Shown piece by piece: positions 26,579 to 34,558 of a stretch of DNA of 64,000 bases. The stretch spans positions 124,001 to 188,000 of the forward strand of contig JAEKKV010000010.1 in assembly GCA_019510185.1 (NCBI GenBank), written 5' to 3'. Position 1 is the stretch's first letter; every line of letters starts with the position of its first letter. The stretch comes from Verrucomicrobiota bacterium (GTDB lineage: Bacteria; Verrucomicrobiota; Verrucomicrobiia; Opitutales; Opitutaceae). The notes beneath the pieces are model-generated. The model did not search any database. It was given only the letters and a program-made list of their open reading frames with translations, and was not told the origin of the DNA. Position numbers and translations under genes: made by a program.

Positions 26579-29011
26579 TCAGTGCCGCCCGAGATCGGAG
26601 CCGAGGAGGATGGTTTCACCGGGCTTGCAGGAGAGATCGAAGGTCTTGCCCGAGTAGCGGATTCGCGTACGGGTGCCGCCGAGGCTGACCAGGCGGGCGT
26701 TGTCGAGCCGGCCGTTTTTCCATTTGAGTGCGACTTCGAAGCCGCCGCGGGCTCGCAGACCGCTGACCGAGCCGTCGGCCCAGACGGAGGGCAGCGCGGG
26801 CAGAAGATCGATGTAATAGCGGTCCTGCGCGGGGGCCGCGGGATCGTTGTAGCGGTCCTGGCTTTGGAGAAGCATCTCGGTGATTCCGCTGGTCGCGCCG
26901 AAATTGCCGTCGATCTGGAACGGCGGGTGCGCATCAAAGAGGTTCGGGTAGGTGCCACCCTTGCTCATGACGACCTTGAGTTCGTCCGTCGGGCGGAGCT
27001 GCTCGGAGAGGATTTTAAGGGCGTGGTCGCCGTCGCGCAGGCGAGCCCAGAAGTTGATCTTCCACGCCTTGCTCCAACCGGTGCCGTCGTCCCCGCGTTG
27101 CTCCAGGGTCTTTTTTGCCGCGGCGGCGAGCGCGGGGTTGGAGACGGCGGAAATCTGATGGCCCGGATGCAGCGGATAAAGATGCGACACGTGGCGGTGG
27201 TGCATGTCGTTCGAGTTCATGTCCCAGTCGCCGCTCCATTCCATGAGCTGGCCGGCTTTGCCGATCTGGAGCGGACGGATGCGGTCGCGCGCGGCCTCGA
27301 CTTTTTTGCGGAATTCAGGATCGATGCCCAGCACGGCCGCGGCTTGCGCGGCGTTGTCGAAAAGATCCCAAACGATCGCCCGTTCCATGGTGGCGCCTTC
27401 GCAGACGCTGGCTCTCATGTGGGAATCGGTGATGAAGAAGTTCTCCGGTGAGGACGAGGGGGAGGTAATGAGCTTGCCGTCGGTGCCTTCGACGAGCTGG
27501 GAAAGCCAGAACTCGCAGGCGCCTTTCATCGTGGGGTAAACGGAGCGCAGGTAGGCGGTGTCGCGGCCGAAGGCGTAATGTTCCCAGAGATGCTGGCAGA
27601 GCCATCCGCTCGAACCGAACCAGACGCCCCACGAGAGACGCGCGCCGGGGCTCGTCCAGCCCCAGACATTGCTCTTGGCCGAGGTCACCCAGCCGGGCGT
27701 GTTCGGACCGAAATACGCCTGTGCGGTCTTGGTGCCGGGGGCGACGAGGCTCTGGATGTGGCGGAGCATCGGCGTGTGCATCTCGCTCAAGCCGGTCTGC
27801 TCGGCCGGCCAGTAGTTCATCTCGAAGTTGATGTTGATCGTGTAATCGCCGTTCCACGGGGTATTCAGGCCGTCGGCCCAGAGGCCCTGCAAATTGGCGG
27901 GGGCGGGGCTGTCCGGGCGGCTGCACGAGATGAGCAGGTAGCGGCCGTATTGGAAAAACAGGGCGGCGAGCGCGGGGTCGGCCTTCCCGTCACCGTAGGC
28001 GTTGAGCCGTTCGTCGGTCGGTTTTTTCGTGGCCTCGGTCGCGCCGAGATCGAGATGCACGCGACGGAAGAGCGGCTGGTAGTCGGCGAGATGGGCGGCC
28101 TTGAGCTGCTGGTAGTTTTTGGCGGAGGCGGCCTGGAGCTGAGCGGCGGCGAGCGCGGGATCGGCGCCTTTGTAGCCCTTGGCGTAGTCCATCACGTACG
28201 ACGTGTTTGCGGCGACAAGCACGACGGCTTCGTTCGCACCTTCGACTTTGAGCGCGCCGTTCTGGTTCGTGATTTTCCCGCCAACGAGGAGCACGCGGAC
28301 GTTGACCTGAAAGCTCAGGCTGGGGCCGGTGTCGCCCGTCATGACGAGCATGTCGGGCGCCTCGAAATGGGTCTGTGATTTCTCGGGGCGGTTGAGCTTG
28401 AGCTCGAAACTGAGCGTGCCGGGGCGGCTGGCGGAAATCCGCTGGACGAGCACCTTGTCCGGCGCGCTGCAGAAGGTTTCGCGCTGGAAACCCACGCCGC
28501 CGGCTTGGAATACGACGCCGGCAGTCGCTTGATCGAGGTCGAGCCAGCGGCGGTAGCCGGTGATCTCGCCGGGCGGCAACTGGAACGCGAAATTCAGGTC
28601 GCCGAGCATCTGGTATTTGTTGACGTCGTAGTTTGCCTGGCAGGTGAGAAACGAATTACAGAGTTTCTCAGCTTCGGCGTAGCGGCCTTCGCGGATCACC
28701 TTGCGGATCTCGGCGAGATGCGTCCAGCCATCGGGGCGGTTCGCGTTTGGCTGCGGTCCGCCGGACCATACGGTGATGTCGTTGAGCTGGAGTCGATCGC
28801 TGGCCGTTCCGCCGAAGACCATCGCGCCGAGCCGGCCGTTGCCCACGGGAAGCGCTTCGATCCATTGCGAGGCGGGCGCCTTGTACCACAGCGTGTCGCT
28901 CGCCCCGGCGGGGGCGGATTGCGCGGGCAATGAGGTGGAGCCAACGACGCCGGCCAACAGGATAAGGCTCAATTTTAAAAAAAAGGGTTTAATGAAACGA
29001 GCAGGAATCAT
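26579..29011 (-). CDS. Exported GH95 alpha-L-fucosidase/alpha-L-galactosidase
   Basis: An 810-residue exported hydrolase of family GH95, which contains alpha-1,2-L-fucosidases and alpha-L-galactosidases. The start MIPARFIKPFFLKL at 29011 gives a signal peptide ending near SLPAQ. Family features are LWYKAPASQWIEALPVGNGR at the N-terminus, the catalytic Asn pair in ININFEMNYWPAEQTGL, and the Asp in FQIDGNFGATSGITEMLL. NDMHHRHVSHLYPLHPGH is also conserved. The alpha-L-galactosidase option is of interest because the window also encodes an L-galactose-type pathway. It lies 98 bases after the 250-residue exported protein gene. Confidence 0.92.
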   Translation of the reverse strand: MIPARFIKPFFLKLSLILLAGVVGSTSLPAQSAPAGASDTLWYKAPASQWIEALPVGNGRLGAMVFGGTASDRLQLNDITVWSGGPQPNANRPDGWTHLAEIRKVIREGRYAEAEKLCNSFLTCQANYDVNKYQMLGDLNFAFQLPPGEITGYRRWLDLDQATAGVVFQAGGVGFQRETFCSAPDKVLVQRISASRPGTLSFELKLNRPEKSQTHFEAPDMLVMTGDTGPSLSFQVNVRVLLVGGKITNQNGALKVEGANEAVVLVAANTSYVMDYAKGYKGADPALAAAQLQAASAKNYQQLKAAHLADYQPLFRRVHLDLGATEATKKPTDERLNAYGDGKADPALAALFFQYGRYLLISCSRPDSPAPANLQGLWADGLNTPWNGDYTININFEMNYWPAEQTGLSEMHTPMLRHIQSLVAPGTKTAQAYFGPNTPGWVTSAKSNVWGWTSPGARLSWGVWFGSSGWLCQHLWEHYAFGRDTAYLRSVYPTMKGACEFWLSQLVEGTDGKLITSPSSSPENFFITDSHMRASVCEGATMERAIVWDLFDNAAQAAAVLGIDPEFRKKVEAARDRIRPLQIGKAGQLMEWSGDWDMNSNDMHHRHVSHLYPLHPGHQISAVSNPALAAAAKKTLEQRGDDGTGWSKAWKINFWARLRDGDHALKILSEQLRPTDELKVVMSKGGTYPNLFDAHPPFQIDGNFGATSGITEMLLQSQDRYNDPAAPAQDRYYIDLLPALPSVWADGSVSGLRARGGFEVALKWKNGRLDNARLVSLGGTRTRIRYSGKTFDLSCKPGETILLGSDLGRH

Positions 29012-29109
29012 GGAGAAATTGGCGTGAAAAACGTGGGGCATCAGGTTCGCACCCCCGGGGATGCAGGGGAGGTGGAACCTTACGAATGACGAAAATGGAC
29101 CGGCAAGAG

Positions 29110-29862
29110 TTAACGTCCTTCGCCGTCGTGCGGCTTCTCCCGATCCGCAGGCTTTTCACGCAAAATAATCATCTGAACCCTGCTGCCGACTCCGTCGATG
29201 GACTTGAAGTAGTTGGCATCGCTGAGAAGGAAGAAGACGGACGTCTGCCATTCCGGGGGCACGGGGATGTAGTCCATGTTGGCTCGCAACCAAGTTCCTT
29301 TCGCCTCGTAGGCGCTCTCCGCCGCGAGCACATGATCGGCGCCTGGGTTGAGAATTTCCCATTTACCGGGCGCAAGCGTGGTCGTGCCCGCCTGGTTGCA
29401 CCGTATGGCCAGCCGCATGGGGCAAAGATTAAAAACCCGGGCAGAGCCGACGGGAAATTTACCGTCGTCATCGGCGATGGCCTGCGCCTGATAGTTGCTG
29501 TTTTTTTCAGCCAACAGCACAGTGTAGTGCTTCACTCCCGGCTCGAAGGTGACGGTCGCGACGGGGGTTTCGGTGTCTTTAGAATCCGGCTTGGGCTTCG
29601 CAGCGGGATTCTTTGGCAAATAGAATCCCATGCGAGCCGGTCCGGAATACTTATAGGCTTTGGAGCGCTCAAACGCTGGTGCGTTGACCGGCTGGAGACG
29701 TCCATTCTTGCGATAGGCAAGTTCCGAGACTTGGCCCGCCCAGCCCACGAGGGTGAATTCGGTGTTCACCGACGGACCGGAATCCGGCTCCTCCGGCGTT
29801 TGCGCGCGCACCAGCTGCAGGCAGCCGATACATCCCGTTAATAAAAAAAGAAACGTTTTCAT
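29110..29862 (-). CDS. Exported protein of unknown function in the pseudopilin unit
   Basis: A 250-residue protein with a signal peptide (MKTFLFLLTGCIGCLQLVRA) followed by an acidic, Pro-rich mature part. I do not recognise a domain. It has paired cysteines (NLCPMRLAIRCNQ) and a lysine/proline segment PKNPAAKPKPDSKDTE. The start ATG at 29862 lies seven bases after the stop of the giant pseudopilin-like gene, so it is cotranscribed with it and probably acts with it at the cell envelope. It precedes GH95 on the same strand by 98 bases. Its alternating beta-strand-like pattern suggests a small beta-sandwich, but this is speculation. Confidence 0.72.
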   Translation of the reverse strand: MKTFLFLLTGCIGCLQLVRAQTPEEPDSGPSVNTEFTLVGWAGQVSELAYRKNGRLQPVNAPAFERSKAYKYSGPARMGFYLPKNPAAKPKPDSKDTETPVATVTFEPGVKHYTVLLAEKNSNYQAQAIADDDGKFPVGSARVFNLCPMRLAIRCNQAGTTTLAPGKWEILNPGADHVLAAESAYEAKGTWLRANMDYIPVPPEWQTSVFFLLSDANYFKSIDGVGSRVQMIILREKPADREKPHDGEGR

Positions 29863-29869
29863 GGATGCA

Positions 29870-32800
29870 TCAAATGTCGTTTGGCCCAAGCCAACGGAAT
29901 GAGATCACTTTGAAGCGACGGCCAAAGCGCTGATTGGTGCTGTTGGTTAGCGCGGGGGAAACCGCATTCAGCAGTGGATTGTTATTTGTGTCCTTAGTGC
30001 CGGTTAATGCGCTGTCGGTTTGGTCCACATAGTCGGGTGTGCGCTGCACCACCGCCTCGCACCAGGCGCGGGCGACGGGCGAGGTGGAGCCGGTGGCGGG
30101 GTTCATGACATCGCCGTAGGTGCGGATGACGAAGGTGTCCGAGCGTGCCGCGAGCACCGGACCGATGGCTTGGAGGACATCGGCCTGAGTGAGCCAGCCA
30201 GGAATCGCGGTCGAACGCTGCAGGGGCGTGGGCACGCCCGTGGCAGCGCCATCCATGAAGAGCAGACTGGTGCCTCGGCTGTTGGCGTCACCACCATATG
30301 CCGCCCCATCATCGTTGGTCGGTATCGATGCTGTATCGGTGGCGGCGTTGAGCGCTGAAAACGGCAGGTTGAGGCTGGACGAGTCGATCGCCTTTTGCAG
30401 CGCCCCCGCCTGACCGAGACCATTGGTCGCATCGTTCGCCGCCGAAACCAGCACGCGATTGACGAACTGGGCCAGCGAAACGAAAGGCCCGCGCATCCGC
30501 ACCTGCTGTACGATGGCGGCCGCCAGGGTCTGCACCTGGACATCGGTGAGCTGCCGGAAGCCGCCATAGGATTCGGCTCCAGTTCCGGTGGGCGGGTTGC
30601 CGGCGGCAGTCTTCTGCCAAAGCGTGCGCGGGAACACGGCGGAGGTGTTGGTGGAGCCGGCCAGCCCGGGAATATCGGGCAGGTTTTTCATGCCTCCAAG
30701 CACTGCGGCCCAAGCGTCGACCGAGGTGGAATTGATGTTGAAGGCGCCGTTGATCAGCGTGTAGGCCGCCGCTTGCTGTCCGTCGGGAACGGCGGTCGGT
30801 GTTTTGTCTCCCCTTAGCGTCAGACGTGGGTTGACCGGAGTGAAAGCGCCGGCTCCTTGGGGAATCGAAGAAAGGAAGTAGCTGTCCCAGACTGCGGTGT
30901 TCAGCAGGTAACTAATATCATAATACGTCGGATCGGGCGTGTAGGTGGTGATGCTGCTGCTGGTAACCAGCCAGAAATCGCCAACTCTCGGATTGGACGA
31001 GGTGTTCACGGCAGGCTTATCCCACGTCGACTGCCGCGGCAAAAAGACGCTGGCGTAGGAGTTGCCCAAGGCGTAGGCGGGTTGATGCCCCGCATTGGGA
31101 GGGAAAACACTGGTGCTTCCAAACTCGGCGGCAAAATTGGCGCTGGCGGGGATGCTTTCGGCGGTGAGATTCGCGTGCTGAAAAGCGGCGAGCGACAGGA
31201 CGGGAATATCCGTCGGCGTCACCGTGTTCGCTGTTTTGGACCGGCGCGGAATATCGAAAAGGATGCATTGCGTGACCAGCGGCCCGGAGGTCGGCGCCGT
31301 CCAGTCGCGCCCCCACAACTGATCCACGCCCGTGGACGCACTGTAGAGTCCCGAGGTGAACGATCCGGGCGGCATGTTCGCCGTGCGAGCAGTCGTATCG
31401 ATGTAATACTGCGTGTACGGCGGGGAGCTGAAGGAGCCTTTGATCAACCGGAAATAACCGGCGCGCGGATTAAAATCGGCCAAGGGGCGCAGCATGGTGT
31501 TGGCGATCCCGCTTTGCGGCGAGGCTCCTCCGGTAAAAGAAGGAAACGCGCTGCCGGGAGCATTGTATTCCAGTGCGTAAACCGCCAAGGGATAGTCCAC
31601 GTCCGCAGTGTCCTGGCTTTTGAAAGAGGGATACATGCTGCCTCCGCTGCTGTCGGCGCCACGATCCGCGTTTATACAACCGACCTGCTGCAGCAACTGC
31701 GTCGAACCCGGCAGGCTGAATTCGATCAGGATCGACGAATTCGCGTTGGTCTCGTCGAGACGCAGGTTCATGTTGGGCGAGGTTGTTATCGTGGTGCTGG
31801 CATACTCGCGATAGACGTTGCTGAACGAGGCGGCGTTAAATCCCGGACTCAAGGGGACGGGACTCGAGGATGAGAAACTGGTCACATTTGCGGCGGCCCC
31901 GGTGTAGGAGAACGCCATCGCCTTGCCCGGATCTATGGTAAACGCAGGGACATGAAAGATCGTGTTATCGAAGACACTGCCGCCACCATAGATGAGGTAA
32001 TTCGTACCGATGATTTTCAGCGCGCTGCCTCCGGGGACACGGCTGTCCTGCTTGACCTGAAAATTGATCCCGTTGGGAGCGGCCAGCTTGACGTTATAGG
32101 GGTTGGCCAGAACCACGAGGGGGTTGGCCAATATTCTGAGCTTCCGACTGCCGGGGGTCGTGGTGTCCACGCGGATACCAAGCAGCAGCCGCATCTGAAC
32201 AACCACGGGCGTAACGCCCATCTGGGTGGCGGTGGCGGCTTGAATGTTGACGGTGTCGGACGACGATCCCGTCAACGTCGTGGTCGAGGAGGCGGGCAGG
32301 CTGTAAAAGTTGCCCAAGACATTCCATTTGGGCTCCAGTTGATCCAAGATCGTCGCCGAAGTCGAAACCGACAGATCTTTGGGACTGTAGGCACTGGGGA
32401 TCATCCCGTAACCCCCGCCGGTCACGGTGCCGCCAATACCGGTCCATGCGGGAACCTTGTAGCTGTTGGACGCCAGGCTCGCCTGCTCAAAGTAGTACGT
32501 CAGATCCTTGCGTAGCCCGCCGTTATACGAGTCGGCTTCGACGCCGACCGAATAGGTCGTGAAATCTTGAAAATGACGCCCAAGGACATCCGTGGTCAGC
32601 TTCGTGGAATCAAGAAAGCCAAACTGCGATAAACTCAGCGCCTTCGCGGCGGATGCACCGGTGCTGCTCCAAATGCCGTATGAGGTGTTGGCGAAATCGG
32701 AGGAGGAGACGCCGCTATCCGCGACCACTTCGGTCCCGGTGCGCGGGGCGGTCCGCAGGCGGGCACGAGCCAGTGGATCGCTCGCGGGCGTGGTGTTTGT

Positions 32801-33763
32801 GGCGTAGAGATCGTTAAGATTGATACGCGCCTTCACGCCCTCATCGCCCACCCAGTAAGCGTAGCGACCGATGGTGGTCGGCGTCGAACCAGTGCCCATG
32901 CCGGGGATGAGGCTTGCAGGGGCCTGGATTTCCTTCACCGGCGCCACGACATAGCGGTCGATCGCGGGCTCGGTGGCCCCGTTGGTGCGCTGCTCCGTCC
33001 CCGCCGTGGTTTTACCGACAAGCAAAACGGCGGGAATGGCGGAATTCCCGGTACCAAACGCAAGTGTTGTGGTCGCCGTGGTGCTGCTGGAAATGGCGGG
33101 CGTTACAGCTGCGGCGCTCGTCGCGCTCCCGGTGCCGGTCGGCATAAAAGCAAGCCCGGTGCCCTTGGCGGTGATTTGTCCCGAACTGATAGGCGTAAAG
33201 GCAGCCGTCTCGTTGCCGCTTACCAGCCAGTTGAGCAATACGGGGCGCGGTGTTTTTTCGTAGCTGTTGCCATTGCTGGAAACCGGCTGCGAGGGATCGG
33301 AGTTGCCCCATGCTCCGGTCCAATAGCGCGTGCCTGCCAGCACCGGCGTCGCACCGTTGTCCGTGCCGGTGGCATCCCAATATTTTTTGTTGCCCACGCT
33401 GGTATCCGGCTTCTGGAGATTATTGGGGGCACTGCTGGTTGCGGTGGTGAGGCGAAGTCCGCCCGCCCGGCCGGCGATGTCCGCGGCGGCGGTCACCCGC
33501 TGGTCCGGCCCGGCATATTTCTGCAACTGGCCGAGGGCGATGTTGAGCGCCATGAGCGCGTTTTGGCGGGCCTGCGCGAGTTGCTGGCTGTTGGCCGCAA
33601 CCTGGGTCTCCACGCGCGTGAGCGAGGCGAGGCTCACGAGCAGGAGCACCAGAAACGCCAGCAGCGTGATCGTGATCAACAAGGCGAAGCCTTGGCGGCC
33701 GCAGGGGAACGCGCCTGCACGGCCGGAGCGGCCGATTGCTCCCTGGGAGGAACGCGAGCTCAT
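29870..33763 (-). CDS. Giant pseudopilin-like protein, Verru_Chthon cassette A type
   Basis: A 1297-residue protein with an N-terminal prepilin-like segment: a basic head, then RQGFALLITITLLAFLVLLL and SLASLTRVETQVAANSQQLA. After it comes QNALMALNIALGQLQKYAGP and DQRVTAAADIAG, the start I recall for the Verrucomicrobia-specific cassette protein A. Gly-Phe fits a prepilin peptidase site, but the usual Glu at +5 is absent. The remainder is a huge Ser/Thr/Asn-rich extracellular-type region without a domain I know. The gene starts inside the stop of the upstream 167-residue gene (ATGA, 33760-33763). The companion cassette proteins B, C and D are not seen here, so this is an orphan. Function unknown. 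Confidence 0.82.
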   Translation of the reverse strand: MSSRSSQGAIGRSGRAGAFPCGRQGFALLITITLLAFLVLLLVSLASLTRVETQVAANSQQLAQARQNALMALNIALGQLQKYAGPDQRVTAAADIAGRAGGLRLTTATSSAPNNLQKPDTSVGNKKYWDATGTDNGATPVLAGTRYWTGAWGNSDPSQPVSSNGNSYEKTPRPVLLNWLVSGNETAAFTPISSGQITAKGTGLAFMPTGTGSATSAAAVTPAISSSTTATTTLAFGTGNSAIPAVLLVGKTTAGTEQRTNGATEPAIDRYVVAPVKEIQAPASLIPGMGTGSTPTTIGRYAYWVGDEGVKARINLNDLYATNTTPASDPLARARLRTAPRTGTEVVADSGVSSSDFANTSYGIWSSTGASAAKALSLSQFGFLDSTKLTTDVLGRHFQDFTTYSVGVEADSYNGGLRKDLTYYFEQASLASNSYKVPAWTGIGGTVTGGGYGMIPSAYSPKDLSVSTSATILDQLEPKWNVLGNFYSLPASSTTTLTGSSSDTVNIQAATATQMGVTPVVVQMRLLLGIRVDTTTPGSRKLRILANPLVVLANPYNVKLAAPNGINFQVKQDSRVPGGSALKIIGTNYLIYGGGSVFDNTIFHVPAFTIDPGKAMAFSYTGAAANVTSFSSSSPVPLSPGFNAASFSNVYREYASTTITTSPNMNLRLDETNANSSILIEFSLPGSTQLLQQVGCINADRGADSSGGSMYPSFKSQDTADVDYPLAVYALEYNAPGSAFPSFTGGASPQSGIANTMLRPLADFNPRAGYFRLIKGSFSSPPYTQYYIDTTARTANMPPGSFTSGLYSASTGVDQLWGRDWTAPTSGPLVTQCILFDIPRRSKTANTVTPTDIPVLSLAAFQHANLTAESIPASANFAAEFGSTSVFPPNAGHQPAYALGNSYASVFLPRQSTWDKPAVNTSSNPRVGDFWLVTSSSITTYTPDPTYYDISYLLNTAVWDSYFLSSIPQGAGAFTPVNPRLTLRGDKTPTAVPDGQQAAAYTLINGAFNINSTSVDAWAAVLGGMKNLPDIPGLAGSTNTSAVFPRTLWQKTAAGNPPTGTGAESYGGFRQLTDVQVQTLAAAIVQQVRMRGPFVSLAQFVNRVLVSAANDATNGLGQAGALQKAIDSSSLNLPFSALNAATDTASIPTNDDGAAYGGDANSRGTSLLFMDGAATGVPTPLQRSTAIPGWLTQADVLQAIGPVLAARSDTFVIRTYGDVMNPATGSTSPVARAWCEAVVQRTPDYVDQTDSALTGTKDTNNNPLLNAVSPALTNSTNQRFGRRFKVISFRWLGPNDI

Positions 33764-34263
33764 GATTGGGTGACTTCCGGAAAAGCGAGGTAGATCGCGT
33801 GGGCGTCGCCCCATTCGGTTAACAGCCATTCGGCGACGTCTGTCGTCGGGACGGGCGGGAAGGAAATGAGACTCGAGGGACCTTGCTCCGCCGTTGATAA
33901 AAACGAGCTTTCAACGAGGTTGATCGCCGCCCGATACCGAAGCCCCAGATAATAGACAATCTCGGCCGGCAAATCCGGGAGCCGATGGGTCCGCACCCAT
34001 TCTTTTGCCGTTGCATGAATCTGTCCCAGGAACCGGGACTCGTGATGGCGCCAGACATCCCACGCATCGTCCCATGCCTCGGCATGGCTGAGATCCGGAG
34101 CCCATCCCGAGGCCGATTGTTCGTCGGCCAAGCGGAGGGACGAATGGAGCTCGAGCAGATCGCTCAAAAGCTCATGCCACTTGGCTCCGTTGAAGGCTCT
34201 TTCGTTGGTTGCTCCGATGGTTGCACAGGGCTTCGTCTGGGGGGGTGTTTGCATCATAACCAT
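33760..34263 (-). CDS. Small acidic protein coupled to the pseudopilin-like gene
   Basis: A 167-residue soluble protein without a signal peptide or membrane segment, rich in Trp, Glu and Leu helices (WHELLSDLLELHSSLRLADE, AWDDAWDVWRHHESRFLGQI). I do not recognise the family. In-frame ATGs at 34263, 34257 and 34254 are all possible starts. Its stop overlaps the start of the giant pseudopilin-like gene as ATGA, so the two are translationally coupled; a chaperone or assembly role is a guess. Upstream lies a 295-base gap with palindromes. Confidence 0.7.
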   Translation of the reverse strand: MVMMQTPPQTKPCATIGATNERAFNGAKWHELLSDLLELHSSLRLADEQSASGWAPDLSHAEAWDDAWDVWRHHESRFLGQIHATAKEWVRTHRLPDLPAEIVYYLGLRYRAAINLVESSFLSTAEQGPSSLISFPPVPTTDVAEWLLTEWGDAHAIYLAFPEVTQS

Positions 34264-34403
34264 TTTGATTGGAGTAGCTAAGGATTATGGACGAGAGGTG
34301 GATCTGCGGATTCAAAGTGGGGCTTCGAATGGCGGCTTTTGAGCCCAAGGGGGGAATATCCAAAGCTAGGGGCAGGAGATGAGAGTCAGAAGTTCAGTGA
34401 TGA

Positions 34404-34416
34404 TTTTACGTATAAC
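34404..34416. promoter_or_regulatory. Putative LacI-type operator, site A
   Basis: TTTTACGTATAAC, a near-palindrome with central CG. It lies about 140 bases upstream of the 167-residue gene and resembles four other sites in the region (37480, 38587, 40461, 45068). Function is inferred from recurrence. Confidence 0.35.
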
Positions 34417-34507
34417 TGCGGCGTAGCATGAAGGCATGCGCATGCGACCGAATCGGTCATTGAACTGCTGATACCACGTGATCCTTCAGCCAGTAGAGCG
34501 CGCGCAC

Positions 34508-34538
34508 AAGAGCGCCGCGCCCTTGCTGGGCGCGGCGC
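34508..34538 (-). terminator. Strong hairpin downstream of the lyase-like gene
   Basis: GAGCGCCGCGCCC (34508-34520) and GGGCGCGGCGCTC (34526-34538) form a perfect 13-bp stem with a five-base loop, 20 bases after the stop of the minus-strand gene at 34559. The T-run on that strand is weak (TTGTG). Confidence 0.65.
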
Positions 34539-34558
34539 TCCGGTTGATGGATGCGTGA

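Larger units (their letters stand above)
34264..34558. other. Intergenic region with palindromes
   Basis: A gap between the pseudopilin unit and the lyase gene, both minus strand. It contains a LacI-operator-like site (34404-34416), the perfect palindrome GCATGCGCATGC (34434-34445) directly followed by GACCGA-A-TCGGTC (34446-34458), and a 13-bp hairpin (34508-34538). No gene is visible. Confidence 0.5.

Noticed and set aside
21590..34263. A polysaccharide utilisation locus of the SusC/SusD type
   Set aside because: No TonB-dependent SusC-like or SusD-like lipoprotein gene is present; the cluster is of the verrucomicrobial type without them.
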